This document shows, in pieces, positions 24,272 to 34,300 of a stretch of 56,599 bases of DNA. Source of the DNA: DAISJI01 sp964559835 (GTDB lineage: Bacteria > Acidobacteriota > Terriglobia > Terriglobales > Acidobacteriaceae); NCBI GenBank assembly GCA_964559835.1, contig CAZLJE010000031.1:1-56599 (forward strand). Reading direction: 5' to 3'. The notes under the pieces were generated by a model. It was not told the origin of the DNA, did not search any database, and saw nothing but the letters and a program-made list of their open reading frames with translations. Positions within the stretch are counted from its first letter, which is position 1. Every line of letters begins with the position of its first letter. The translations under genes and the position numbers were made by a program.

Positions 24272-26452
24272 ATGAAAACGATTCGTCTTCTCGCATTCTT
24301 GTGCCTGTCAGTTGTATGCGTTGCGCAGCAGAAGTTCACGCTGGAACAGGTGATGAGCGCGCCCTTTCCGAGCAACCTCGCGGTCGCGGAGCACAGCGGA
24401 CGCGTCGCGTGGGTGTTCAACGCCAAGGGAGTGCGCAACGTATGGACCGCCGACGCCCCCGATTTCAAGGCGCGCCAAGTCACGAAATACACGGATGATG
24501 GAACGCCGATCGCGAGCGTGCGCCTGACACCCGACGGTAAAACGGTCTTGTACGCGCGCGGCAGCGAGACCAACCGGCAGGGCGAGGTCGCCGGTCCGCA
24601 GAACTCGACGACGCAGCCGCACCAACTGGTGTACGCGCTCGATCTCGACAGCAACAGCGAGCCGCGCCTGCTGGGAACGATGGAATGCCAGGGCGAAGAT
24701 TGCGAGGACATACAGGTCTCGCCGGATGGGAAATGGGCGGTGTGGGCGGCGAAGAATAACCTGTGGCTGTCGCCGATATCGGCGGCGGATGTCGCGGCAC
24801 AAGCCGAATCCTCTCCCACGTCTGCCAAAGGCGGGCAGACGTGGGGCACCCAGGGAAAGAATCAGGGCTCGGCGAAGCAACTGGCCTACGTGCGCGGGAA
24901 CAATCGCGACCCGCACTGGTCGCCGGATTCGAAGAGCATCGCGTTCACGAGCATCCGCGGCGATCACAACTTCATCGCCATCTACACATTCGGTCGTGAC
25001 ACGATCCAGTACATGTCGCCGTCTGTGGACCGCGACATGTTCCCGCGTTGGTCGGCGGACGGGAAGCAACTGGTGTTCGTCCGCCTGCACGGACAGGAGC
25101 AGAACCAGCCGCTGGTTCCACAGCGTCCTGTGCCCTGGGCAATCTGGGTCGGAGACCCGCAGACCGGCGCCGCGAAAGAGATCTGGCACAGCACCAACGA
25201 ACCGAACGGCAGTATGCCCGGGATGATCGAGGAGGAGGCGTTCCACTTCGCGGGCGACCGCATCACCTTCGCCAGCGAGCAGGACGGCTGGGGTCATCTG
25301 TACTCCATCCCGGCGGCGGGCGGACAAGTGACGGCACTCACGCCCGGCAAGTTCGACATCGAGCAAATCGCGGTGAGCCATGACGGTAAGTCGCTGATCT
25401 ACACGTCGAACCAGGACGACATTGACCGGCGGCATATTTGGCGGGTGCCAATCGCTGGCGGAACGCCCATAGCGCTCACCAAGGGCGAAACCATCGAGTT
25501 CTCACCTCTGGAAACGGGCGACGGGGCGCTGGTTTTTCTAGGCTCCGATGCGGCTCATGCCGGCATGCCGATGTTCTTGAACAACGGTGCGCGCGAGGCG
25601 ATCGCAAAAGAGGCCGTCCCCGCCGACTTCCCTTCCGCGCAACTGGTCACCCCGCAGCAGGTCATTTTCAAATCGGAAGATGGTTGGGAGATTCACGGCC
25701 AACTCTTCGTCCCTCGCGAGAAAAAGCAGAACATGCCGGCGCTCATCTTCACCCACGGCGGTTCGCGGCGGCAGATGATGCTCGGGTTTCACAACATGTA
25801 CTACTACTCGAACGCGTACGCCGAGAACCAATACCTGGCGTCGCTCGGGTACGTGGTGCTGAGCGTGAATTACCGGACGGGCATCATGTACGGGCGCGCC
25901 TTCCGCGAAGCGCCGCACACGGGCATGCGCGGCGGCGATGAATATAAAGATGTCGCTGCGGGCGGGCGTTACCTGCAATCGCTGCCATACGTGGACAAGA
26001 GCAAGATCGGCCTGTGGGGCGGCTCGTACGGCGGGTACCTGACGGCGATGGGCCTGGCGCACAATTCCGACATCTTCAAGGCCGGGGTCGACATGCACGG
26101 CGTGCACGACTGGTGGATGACGCGCTACGGGGCGGGTACGTACGTCGGAGCGCCCGATGCGGGGCAGGCGGAAGAACTGGCGTGGCAGTCGTCACCGAAT
26201 TCGGCGATCGACAAGTGGACGAGCCCGGTGCTGCTCATCCAGGGCGACGACGATCGCAACGTGCCGTTCACGCAGACCGTCGACCTGGCACAGCGCCTCC
26301 GCGAGCACAAAATCCCATTCGAACAGCTGATCTTCCCCGACGAGATCCACGATTTCCTGATGTGGAGGGATTGGTTCCACGCGTACGACGCCGGAGCAAA
26401 ATTCTTCGACAGGGTGCTGAAGAACGGGGAAAAGATCAAGGTTCCAGAATAG
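24272..26452 (+). CDS. S9 family peptidase (prolyl oligopeptidase/DPP4-like), exported
   Basis: The 726-residue product has a signal peptide (MKTIRLLAFLCLSVVCVAQQ), then an N-terminal beta-propeller with WD40-like TolB-type repeats (SPDGKWAVWAAKNNLW, HWSPDSKSIAFTS, FPRWSADGKQLVF). The C-terminal alpha/beta hydrolase domain has the nucleophile serine in GLWGGSYGGYLTA near 585, the aspartate in GDDDRNVPF and the histidine in DEIHDF. It should be a secreted or periplasmic serine peptidase cutting small peptides. Within the propeller (about residues 182-193) a palindromic DNA insert is read as PTSAKGGQTWGT. The start at 24272 is chosen because it gives the signal peptide. The gene is convergent with the DMT pair. 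Confidence 0.9.
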   Translation: MKTIRLLAFLCLSVVCVAQQKFTLEQVMSAPFPSNLAVAEHSGRVAWVFNAKGVRNVWTADAPDFKARQVTKYTDDGTPIASVRLTPDGKTVLYARGSETNRQGEVAGPQNSTTQPHQLVYALDLDSNSEPRLLGTMECQGEDCEDIQVSPDGKWAVWAAKNNLWLSPISAADVAAQAESSPTSAKGGQTWGTQGKNQGSAKQLAYVRGNNRDPHWSPDSKSIAFTSIRGDHNFIAIYTFGRDTIQYMSPSVDRDMFPRWSADGKQLVFVRLHGQEQNQPLVPQRPVPWAIWVGDPQTGAAKEIWHSTNEPNGSMPGMIEEEAFHFAGDRITFASEQDGWGHLYSIPAAGGQVTALTPGKFDIEQIAVSHDGKSLIYTSNQDDIDRRHIWRVPIAGGTPIALTKGETIEFSPLETGDGALVFLGSDAAHAGMPMFLNNGAREAIAKEAVPADFPSAQLVTPQQVIFKSEDGWEIHGQLFVPREKKQNMPALIFTHGGSRRQMMLGFHNMYYYSNAYAENQYLASLGYVVLSVNYRTGIMYGRAFREAPHTGMRGGDEYKDVAAGGRYLQSLPYVDKSKIGLWGGSYGGYLTAMGLAHNSDIFKAGVDMHGVHDWWMTRYGAGTYVGAPDAGQAEELAWQSSPNSAIDKWTSPVLLIQGDDDRNVPFTQTVDLAQRLREHKIPFEQLIFPDEIHDFLMWRDWFHAYDAGAKFFDRVLKNGEKIKVPE
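24815..24845. repeat. Palindromic insert inside the S9 peptidase gene
   Basis: Perfect 12-bp arms CCCACGTCTGCC (24815-24826) and GGCAGACGTGGG (24834-24845) enclose a 7-nt loop. It is followed by GCACCC. It is read in the same phase as the palindrome in the CitD-CitE linker. Confidence 0.8.
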
Positions 26453-26468
26453 GGCAAGACAAAAACCG

Positions 26469-26536
26469 GCCACGGATCTACGCGGATTTTCACGGATGAA
26501 AAGAACTTATCCGTCGTGATCCGTGTGATCCGTGGC
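26469..26536. repeat. Inverted repeat of CACGGAT words at a convergent junction
   Basis: The left arm (26469-26500) carries CCACGGAT, CGCGGAT, CACGGAT. The right arm (26508-26536) carries ATCCGT three times and ends ATCCGTGGC. It lies between the S9 peptidase stop and the 3' end of the DMT pair. Confidence 0.85.
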
Positions 26537-26542
26537 TTGTTT

Positions 26543-26908
26543 TTACATGGACAACAGCGCTACCCCGCCCGCGACCAGTGTTGCTCCCAACCAGCGCTTC
26601 CAGTGGACGTCTTCTTTCAGCACGTACTTGGCGAGGATGGTCTCGAAGAGGAAGCTCGCGGACGTGGCCGGAATGGCGAAGCTCACGTTGGCGATCGACA
26701 GCAGAAGCACGGTCGCGGCAAACGAAATGGTCAGTGACGCGATGCCGCCGATCACGAATGGATTGCGGAACAGGTGCAGGACCATGTGTCCCACGGCGCG
26801 GGGATGAAAATGCTCGACTTCGCCGTGGCGCTTCATGCCCGCGGTGTTGAGCACATCGCCCGCGGTATTGCAGGCGACGATGATGAGCACCAGCAGCCAT
26901 TTCATCAT
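26543..26908 (-). CDS. Small DMT-superfamily transporter subunit (EamA/SMR-like), second of a pair
   Basis: The 121-residue product has four predicted helices: WLLVLIIVACNTAGDVLN, FVIGGIASLTISFAATVLLL, VSFAIPATSASFLFETIL and WLGATLVAGGVALLSM. This is the size and layout of half-size drug/metabolite transporters that work as dimers. Its ATG overlaps the stop of the upstream partner, so the pair is translationally coupled and may form a heterodimer like paired SMR proteins or ArnE/ArnF. The substrate is unknown. Two adjacent ATG codons (26908 and 26905) could each be the start. Confidence 0.75.
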   Translation of the reverse strand: MMKWLLVLIIVACNTAGDVLNTAGMKRHGEVEHFHPRAVGHMVLHLFRNPFVIGGIASLTISFAATVLLLSIANVSFAIPATSASFLFETILAKYVLKEDVHWKRWLGATLVAGGVALLSM

Positions 26909-27342
26909 CGCTCGTCCTCCGGCGGCTCGTGCACAGGGACGGTGAGCGGCGACGTCTCGATGACGAGCACTACGCCGGCCGTGATCACGGCGATACCGAC
27001 CCAGTGCACCAGCGAGACACGCTCGCCGAGGAAGAAGTGGCCGACCAGCGCTATCAGGATGTACGACACTGAGCCGGTTACGGGCAGCGCGTAGCTGAGA
27101 TCGGCGCGGCTGAGGAGTGACAGGTTGGCGAGCATCCAGGCCGCCAGCAGCAGCACTCCGGCGATCGCCCACGGGTTCAATATCGCGTAAACGTAGTGAG
27201 CGACCGAGGCGGTGACCTGCGAGCCGTCCCGGTGCAGGCCGCGGCTGAGCAGCGTGTTACCGGCCACGTTGCCTACGATGACAGCGAGAATAAGAGCTCG
27301 GGTTTTGAGGAGCGCAATGCGGTCCTGCGGGCCGTTAGACAT
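26905..27342 (-). CDS. Small DMT-superfamily transporter subunit (EamA/SMR-like), first of a pair
   Basis: The 145-residue product starts MSNGPQDRIALLKTRALIL and has four predicted helices, among them ALILAVIVGNVAGNTLLS, WAIAGVLLLAAWMLANLSLL, SYALPVTGSVSYILIALVG and WVGIAVITAGVVLVIE. The segment LSYALPVTGSVSYIL parallels VSFAIPATSASFLFE in its partner, so the two genes look like ancient duplicates. They overlap by 4 nt. A heterodimeric small transporter is likely. The start at 27342 is preferred because the frame further upstream runs back through the terminator of the TonB receptor gene. Confidence 0.75.
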   Translation of the reverse strand: MSNGPQDRIALLKTRALILAVIVGNVAGNTLLSRGLHRDGSQVTASVAHYVYAILNPWAIAGVLLLAAWMLANLSLLSRADLSYALPVTGSVSYILIALVGHFFLGERVSLVHWVGIAVITAGVVLVIETSPLTVPVHEPPEDER

Positions 27343-27381
27343 GGACGGGAACAACGGTAAATGCCAAGGTTGCCGGACGTC

Positions 27382-27408
27382 AAAAAAAGGGGAGCCCGAA
27401 GGCTCCCC
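27382..27408 (-). terminator. Intrinsic terminator of the second TonB receptor gene
   Basis: Read leftwards, the stem GGGGAGCC / GGCTCCCC with a 4-nt loop is followed by seven T (complement of 27382-27388). It lies 16 nt past the receptor stop. Confidence 0.88.
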
Positions 27409-27424
27409 AGCTGAGTGTGACTGG

Positions 27425-30400
27425 TTAGAAGGTGATCCGTACAGCAAGCTGGGTATGGCGGCGCTCGTCGAACGGATTGCCATAACCGCCCTTCTTTGCC
27501 TGGATGAGAGGCTGGCCGGCAGCATTGGTACCAAGGCTGCTCACGTCCGCGCCACCCGCTCCGAAGCCGAGGACGTAGAAGTTCTTATGGTTGAGGATGT
27601 CGAAGAACTCGCCGCGTAGTTGGAGAGCAACCCGTTCGGTGATTTTGAAGTTCTTGTACACACCGAGGTCCCAGTTCCATACCTGGGGCGCCACGAACGC
27701 GTTGCGATGCAACATGTTCGATGGATAGCTGCACCCCTTGCCTTCCAACCCGGTACAGATCGGCAGGGTGGACCCGCCGATGCCGGCGCCCAGTCCCACG
27801 TTCGGGAAAGGAGTGGTCGTGCCGGGTATGACGGTCGGACCCGTGTACTGTCCCACCGCAGCCGGTACAGCCAGATAGTTGTACAGGTTTCCACCGGTAT
27901 CCCCGCCGGAAGTGCTTCCTTGAATTCCATAGGGGCCGGTCACGTTCGCCCGTGGGCAGTTGTACGCAGCGGCGCTGTTAGTGCAATCGAAGACGGTGAA
28001 GGGGTATCCCGTGTGGAACGTGAAGATCGGCGCAAATTGGAAGCCGCCGATGGTGTTCGCGATGAACTTGCTGGCGGAGCGCGTCCCCGGCAGCGTCCAC
28101 ACCAGGCTCACGGCAACGCGATGGCGTGCGTCGTAATCGGAGCTGGCCTTATCCAGCGACGGGTTAAAGGGATCGAGATAACCCAACCCGTTGTTCTGCA
28201 CTTCGTCGCTGAAGGTTGAGCTGAGTGTATCGATGGAATGCGACCAAGTGTAGTTCGCGGTCATTTGCAGGTCGCGGAAGATGTTCCCGCGCAGCCCGAG
28301 AACCAGGGCGTTATACCAGGAATCGCCCAGCGAACCACGGTTGTTAATGTTGCTGTACTGCGGATCGAGGCGAAGGTTCTTCGTATCTCCCAGGTAGAGG
28401 GGAGCAAAACCGTTGTCGTTGGTGTTGGAGATGGAATATTGGTGGATGCCGCGCGAGCCGTTATAGCCGACGCTCACCACCGCGTTGTTCGCCAGTTGGT
28501 GCTCGACAGTGAGGTTCCACTGCTCGGCGTAGGCAGTCTTGATGTTCTGGTCCACGTTCCGCAGGCTGGTGCGGCCAAGGATCGCGGTGCCTACGTTTCC
28601 GGCCAGCGGCCCGGCGTTGTTTGGCGTGACGGGAATAACGCCGGCCACGTCGGTCGGTTGCAGTGAAAGTACCGCGTAGTTCGGTGGGTTCTGGATCACG
28701 TTATACGTAACGTTGTTGAAGTTACGTTCGTAGGAGATACCGTATCCGCCGCGCAACGCCCAACGGCCGTTGGCGAACGGATCGAGCGCAAATCCGATCC
28801 TTGGGCCGAAGTTGTGATATCGCGGTTTCCACAAACCTCCGATCGGGCTCTGCGGCGCCAGCGCCACGAACCCGGTCCGGATCTGGTCGAAGATCGTCGC
28901 TCCCGGTCCGTAGTAGAAGTTGGAATCGAGGTTGGGATTGCGATTGTGCTGGACGCCGTAGTACTCCCAGCGAAGGCCGAGGTCCAGAGTCAGCTGAGGA
29001 CTAACTTTCCAGGTGTCCTGCGCGTAGACCGCCCCGTCGTTATACAGGTTGCTCCGCGAAAATGAGGGCGGACCGACCGGCAGGTTCACGGTGCAAGCGG
29101 GCGTCACGGTCCGTGTTCCGGTCGCCAGGTTGAAGGTGCAAGGGAACTTACCCTGCGGAAAGACGGCGGCCTGGAACAGCGCGAGATTGCCGCTGAGGAA
29201 ATTGTCCAGCGCCTGCGAATTGCTGGTGGTAGAGAGGGCCTCGACAGCTTCTTCGTAAGCGCCGAAGGCGCGATTGTCCTGCGTGCGGATATACTGCCCG
29301 CCGAAACGGAATGTATGTGCACGGTGGACGAGGCTGATGTCTTCGTAGATCTCACCCAAGTTCTGCGGCCCGCCAAAGGGGATCGCGCTTCCAGGGGTGT
29401 ATTCGTTGTAGCCGGGAAAGGCAACGTGGTGGCTGCCGATGCGTACCGCGCGGGCGTTGCTCATGTACAGAGTCGGCCCGACGGGCGCCGTGCCCAGTGG
29501 CTGCACGTTGTTGAGCCTGCTCCACACCAGCCGGGTGTTGCTCAGCAGGTTGTTCCCGAAGGTGTGCGTGACCGACAGCATGACGTTCTGATCGTAGTTG
29601 GTTTGCCCGGTCTCAAACCCGACATACGGGCTGGTATTGATGACGCCGGGGAAATCCCTTTCGTCAAAGATCGAATAGCGGGCGAACATCTGCGTTTTGT
29701 CGGTGAAATTGAAATCGACTCGCGCGACGTCCATCAATGTGTTCTGGGGATTGCCGCCGCCTGCGTCAGTGGGAGCGTTGTACTGCACCACGTCAAAGAT
29801 CGGGGTGCCCGCGGGAATAGCCGCGAAGAGAGGGCTGGCGCCACCCGCGGCCGCCACTACCTGGGCCTGCGTCAGGGGCGCCCCGGCGGACCTCAGGTCA
29901 GGACGCAACTTGCCGAACGACGTGAAGAATGACTTCGTATTGGCATTGGCGAGCGCGATGAACGCCGGATCCGGCACCTCGGTGATCTGCGGCGCGGAAC
30001 TGCGCACGCGCAGCCATTCCACGTTGTCGAAGAAGAACAGCTTGTTCTTGATGATGGGGCCGCCGAGCGATCCGCCGAACTGGTTACGCGTGAAAACTGA
30101 CTTCGCGACGCCGTTGGCCGCATTGTCATACGTGTTACCCGCGAGGGCGGAGATGCGGTTGTATTCGTAGGCGCTGCCGTGGAAGCTATTCGTGCCCGAC
30201 TTGGTCGCCACATTGACCACGCCGCCTGCGGCGCGGCCGTACTCCGCCGTCATTCCGTTGGTGACCACGCGGAATTCCTGCACTGAATCCTGGGGCACGG
30301 TCTGGCCGACCGTGGCAGTGAACTGGTCCACATTCTCGACGCCGTCCAGCATGATGTCGGTGGAAGCAGACCTTTGCCCATTAATGGAGAACCCGGCACC

Positions 30401-30922
30401 GCGCGCGTCACCCGTTCCGGCTTGCGAGTCCTGGTTCACGTTCGATGCCGTGGCTACCAGGGCGTAGGGATCGCGCGTGAGCGTGGGAAGATTCGCGACT
30501 TGTTGCGCACTGACGACCGAAGATTCCTGCTGGTCGATGGTGTTCACGGTCGTCCCGGACTCGCCTACGACCTCGACCACGGTGCCCGCACTGGAGAGGG
30601 CCAGAGGCACATCGAGGCCATTGCGCGAACCGACGGTCACGTCTACGCGCCGCTTTTGGCTAGCAAAATTGCCGGCTTGGATCGTTACGTCGTAGGTCCC
30701 GGGAGGCAGGCCGGGGAGGGTGTAAGTACCGTCAGGATTGGTCGTCGCCGAGCGACTGAACTGGGTCGACGCATTGACGGCCGTCACTTTGGCGTTCGGC
30801 ACCACTGCGCCCGAAGGATCGGTGATGGTGCCCTGCAGAGTCCCTGTGGTCACCTGCCCCATTGCGAGGGCGGCCGTCAAGGCCAGTGCGAGCAAGGCTG
30901 TTGTGCGGAGTAAGGACTTCAT
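27425..30922 (-). CDS. TonB-dependent receptor, Oar-like
   Basis: The 1165-residue outer-membrane receptor has a signal peptide (MKSLLRTTALLALALTAALA, cleaved near MGQ) and a carboxypeptidase-regulatory-like domain (about 25-105, GTLQGTITDPSGAVVPNAKV). The plug follows with STDIMLDGVENVDQF and VATKSGTNSFHGSAYEYNR, then a large barrel that ends in phenylalanine (LAVRITF). GGAGG lies 9 nt before the ATG. The ligand is unknown, since no hydrolase or transporter lies next to it except a further TonB receptor upstream. A palindrome about 220 nt upstream may be an operator. Confidence 0.88.
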   Translation of the reverse strand: MKSLLRTTALLALALTAALAMGQVTTGTLQGTITDPSGAVVPNAKVTAVNASTQFSRSATTNPDGTYTLPGLPPGTYDVTIQAGNFASQKRRVDVTVGSRNGLDVPLALSSAGTVVEVVGESGTTVNTIDQQESSVVSAQQVANLPTLTRDPYALVATASNVNQDSQAGTGDARGAGFSINGQRSASTDIMLDGVENVDQFTATVGQTVPQDSVQEFRVVTNGMTAEYGRAAGGVVNVATKSGTNSFHGSAYEYNRISALAGNTYDNAANGVAKSVFTRNQFGGSLGGPIIKNKLFFFDNVEWLRVRSSAPQITEVPDPAFIALANANTKSFFTSFGKLRPDLRSAGAPLTQAQVVAAAGGASPLFAAIPAGTPIFDVVQYNAPTDAGGGNPQNTLMDVARVDFNFTDKTQMFARYSIFDERDFPGVINTSPYVGFETGQTNYDQNVMLSVTHTFGNNLLSNTRLVWSRLNNVQPLGTAPVGPTLYMSNARAVRIGSHHVAFPGYNEYTPGSAIPFGGPQNLGEIYEDISLVHRAHTFRFGGQYIRTQDNRAFGAYEEAVEALSTTSNSQALDNFLSGNLALFQAAVFPQGKFPCTFNLATGTRTVTPACTVNLPVGPPSFSRSNLYNDGAVYAQDTWKVSPQLTLDLGLRWEYYGVQHNRNPNLDSNFYYGPGATIFDQIRTGFVALAPQSPIGGLWKPRYHNFGPRIGFALDPFANGRWALRGGYGISYERNFNNVTYNVIQNPPNYAVLSLQPTDVAGVIPVTPNNAGPLAGNVGTAILGRTSLRNVDQNIKTAYAEQWNLTVEHQLANNAVVSVGYNGSRGIHQYSISNTNDNGFAPLYLGDTKNLRLDPQYSNINNRGSLGDSWYNALVLGLRGNIFRDLQMTANYTWSHSIDTLSSTFSDEVQNNGLGYLDPFNPSLDKASSDYDARHRVAVSLVWTLPGTRSASKFIANTIGGFQFAPIFTFHTGYPFTVFDCTNSAAAYNCPRANVTGPYGIQGSTSGGDTGGNLYNYLAVPAAVGQYTGPTVIPGTTTPFPNVGLGAGIGGSTLPICTGLEGKGCSYPSNMLHRNAFVAPQVWNWDLGVYKNFKITERVALQLRGEFFDILNHKNFYVLGFGAGGADVSSLGTNAAGQPLIQAKKGGYGNPFDERRHTQLAVRITF

Positions 30923-31138
30923 TTCTGTTTTCCTCCAGACCTTCCGACAGCGAGGAAAATACGGGTTGCCGGTTGGAGATCACAGTCCGCTCCTCGCCAC
31001 CACAACCGTTCATGCAGTCGGAAATCCAAACTGGGCGCGAGATCCGCTGCTGGTAATCAAAGAGTTACTAGGGAGGCCGGGGAGGCGTGTCCGCATTTCG
31101 GGAGAGTTCAGCAGGAACTCCTACGAACTTTGGAATAT

Positions 31139-31155
31139 ATATCGTATTACGATAT
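31139..31155. promoter_or_regulatory. Candidate operator palindrome, TATCGT-N3-ACGATA
   Basis: ATATCGT and ACGATAT form perfect 7-bp arms around ATT. Read leftwards, a TATATT that could be a -10 element directly follows, so the palindrome would sit between -35 and -10 of the receptor promoter. The same core occurs at 34981-34997. Confidence 0.5.
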
Positions 31156-31285
31156 TTCTGCACACGACCACTGTTCTCGTGGAGGGACCGCGCGAGGAGG
31201 AGTGGCAAGGCTGTCAAGCGCCACCTAGTCCATTGGGATGAATACATCGAAAACCGGGATGGCTACACGGCTGCCCGGTGTGACA

Positions 31286-31323
31286 AGCAAAGCAAGAAAG
31301 CAGGGCGGCCGGAGCCGCCCTGC
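31286..31323 (-). terminator. Intrinsic terminator of the third TonB receptor gene
   Basis: Read leftwards, a 10-bp GC stem (31300-31309 with 31314-31323, arms GCAGGGCGGC / GCCGCCCTGC) with a 4-nt loop is followed by the T-rich CTTTCTTGCTTTG. Confidence 0.8.
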
Positions 31324-31344
31324 TTAGCCGAGTGGTACTAAGGG

Positions 31345-34300
31345 TCAGAAGCTGAATTCAGCGTGGAGTTCGACGACCCGGCCGGAAGCAGCCGCGCCCA
31401 CGAACGAGCCAAACGCGCTCGTCGGAACGGAGATCGTGCTCTGGATCGTGCCGAAGTTACCGGAATTCAGGTTGTGGACGGGAAGATCGAAGTTCGGGTG
31501 GTTGAAGATGTTGAAGAGCTGCGCGCCCACGGAGAAGCGCGAGGCTTCCGTGATCGGCACGTGGAAATTCTTCAACACGCTGAAGTCGGCGTCGAAGAAG
31601 TGAGGTCCGCGGAACTGGTTACGCTCGAGATTACCGAAGCTGGCGATGGGTGTCGTTGGGGGGGCAAAGGACGACGCCAACAAGCAGGGATGGTTGGGGT
31701 TCGAGCATGACGAGAAGCTCACGGGCGCGATCTCGGTTCCGACGATAGTGCCGGCGGGTTGCGTGCCACCGTAGTTGGTGATCGAAGTGGCCAACGCGGT
31801 CGTAGCCGTGTACGGCACACCCGTGCGCCAGAAGATGTTGCCCGAGAACGTCCAGCCGCCGGTGATCGGCGCCAGCATGGACGGACCCATTGCTTTCGTA
31901 TTCAACACGAAATTGGCGCTGATGTAGTGGCGAATGTCGTAGTCCGCGTTACCGTAGTTATTGCACCGGAGGCACAACGGGTTGATCTGGCCGAGGATGA
32001 CCGCAGCATTGCCGGTGCCGAACGGCAGCAGCCCCCCATTGGATACCACGTCGAGCGCGTGGCTCCAGGTGTAGTTGAAGGACCCGGTAAAACCGGCGGT
32101 GAACCTGCGCTGGAAGCTGGCGTTCAAGCCATTGTAGTTGGAACGCCCGGCAAAGGTCGTCTCAAAGACGGTCTTGAACATCGGGTCCGGCACCGCGCTC
32201 GGGAAAGTCGCCGCCACCGCTCCCGTGCAACGACCAGGGCGACAAGCGGCGTTAAAGCCACTATTGACGAGCGGGATCTTGATGCCATGGTTGCCGACAT
32301 AGTTCAGCGAAACCGAAGTGTTGGTACCGAAACCCTGCTGTATCTTCAGGTTCCATTCCTGGTAACGCGGCGTAAATGCTTTGTGTCCAATCGTGTTGTA
32401 AGCCGGCGCCTGGAACGCTGGAACCGAGGCGCTGATGCTGGTGAACGTACCACCGCTGTTGAACGCGCTCACGAACCCGGCGTTGGACTGCGACACGATT
32501 CCGAAGACGTTCCCCGGCTCGGCGGGCGAGAACGGGTCGGCAAAGTTCTGGTCGATGAACTGGTTGACTTGCGGAGAGTTGCGATTGAAACGGCTGATCA
32601 CAGTCGCGGGCGCAGCATCGTAGAAGATACCGAACCCGCCGCTCAATACCGTGTTGGTCAGGGGGCTGTAGGTAAAGCCACCGCGCGGCGCCCAGAGCAC
32701 GGTGTCCACGTCAGGAAAAGCCTCCCGGAGTGCGGGTTGGATCACCGAATTGTAAGGAATGTTAGCGCCCTTCGGTACTGACGCGAAATTGCCGGTCAGA
32801 CGGGCGAAGCAGTTGTTGAAGCAAATGGGATTGCCATTGTGTTCGCCACGAATAGTGAGCGTGAGTTTGAGGTTATCGCGGACGCGGATATCGTCCTGCA
32901 GGTACAACCCCATGTTCCAGAGCCGGAAGCGCTGCTCGTTCTTGGTAGGGAAACGCCGCTGGAAGAAGTCCATGATGCCGCTGGAGAAGTCGGTCAAGGA
33001 ATCCGTTTCAGCATACGGGGTCGTGAGCACTCCGAATCCGGCGTCGGTGATGTAGTTGAAGGCAGTGTTGCCGCCGAATTTGATGGTGTGGCGGCCGTGC
33101 GTCCAGGAGAAGTCGTCCGTCAGACCGGCCTGGCTGATATTGCGGCCCTGCGGGAAGATATCGTTCTCACCACCAAGGGTGGTGAACAGACCGTCGGCAA
33201 AGGTCAGAGTCGCCGGAAATGCTGCCGTGGCGGCGGCCTGGTTCACGCTCCTGAAGATGGCGCTGTACCAGGAGCCCGTAAGGATCGCCTGGTTGACAGC
33301 GTTGGGACCGAAAACGTGCGTCTCGCTCAACTGGCCTTCATAATCGGGCTGCACGCTGGTGGCGTTGAAGACCTTGCTGATCGGATCGGTGAAGGTCGGC
33401 TGCGTACCATGGTCGGTCCGGAAGTGGATAAACGCCGTATCGTTGTTGCCGAAATGGTGGTCCACGCGGCCCGACAGGTTCCACTCCGGAGTGAAGTTGC
33501 CGACCGTGGAGGTAAACCTCCGGGCACAGGGCGTAACACCAGGTGTGATTCCGGGCAGGCTGGTGATGTCGCCGCACCCCAACGCAGGATCTATCGATGG
33601 GGTTACGTTGAAGGCGTTGGCCGCCCCCGGCGCGTTGTTATACAGGTTGAACATGTTGTTGTAGAACGGGACGGACGCCGCCCGCCCGTTCGCATTCAGG
33701 TTGGCAATGACCGCATTCTCGTAACCGATCGTGGGAATGTAGGTCACGGTCGAGGTCGGCAGCACGACGCGATAGCCTTCATAATCGATCGCGAAGAAAG
33801 TCTTATTCTTGATGATCGGGCCATTGAGCCGGGTCGCCCACTGATTCAGGTTCTCACGCGGCTTTGTGCCTGTATTGAACCAATCCCTCGCGTTCAGGAG
33901 AGAACCGCTCCACCAGTACTTGGCGTTTCCGTGGAATGCGTTCGTTCCGGAGACGGAGGTTGCGTTGTACTGGGCGCCGGCGAGATGGCCATACTGGCCG
34001 GAGTATCCGTTGGTAACGACGGTCACCTCCTGAATGTCATTCGTGCCCAGCAGCAGGTTGCTGGCGCCGGAATTGTTCAGGTTGAGGTAGGGGTCATTTT
34101 CCGCGCCGCCGTTCACAGTGAAGTTGTTGGAGGTGCCAGGCAGGCCGTTCACTTCAAAGTTGCCGTATCCGCCTTGCGTGTTCATCTTGGCGCCTGGGCT
34201 GAATTGCGCGATCTCCGTCAGGTCCTGTCCGCCGTTGGGCATCTGCTCGATCTGGACCGTACTGGTGGTTGACACATCACTCGGACTGAGTGAGATCACC

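Larger units (their letters stand above)
30923..31344. other. Intergenic region upstream of TonB receptor 2
   Basis: This 422-bp region has no convincing gene. It contains an AT-rich palindrome (31139-31155) and, at 31286-31323, the terminator of the next receptor gene. Confidence 0.7.

Noticed and set aside
32839..34272. Open frame of 477 codons on the plus strand
   Set aside because: It lies antisense to the third TonB receptor gene and has no recognisable domain.
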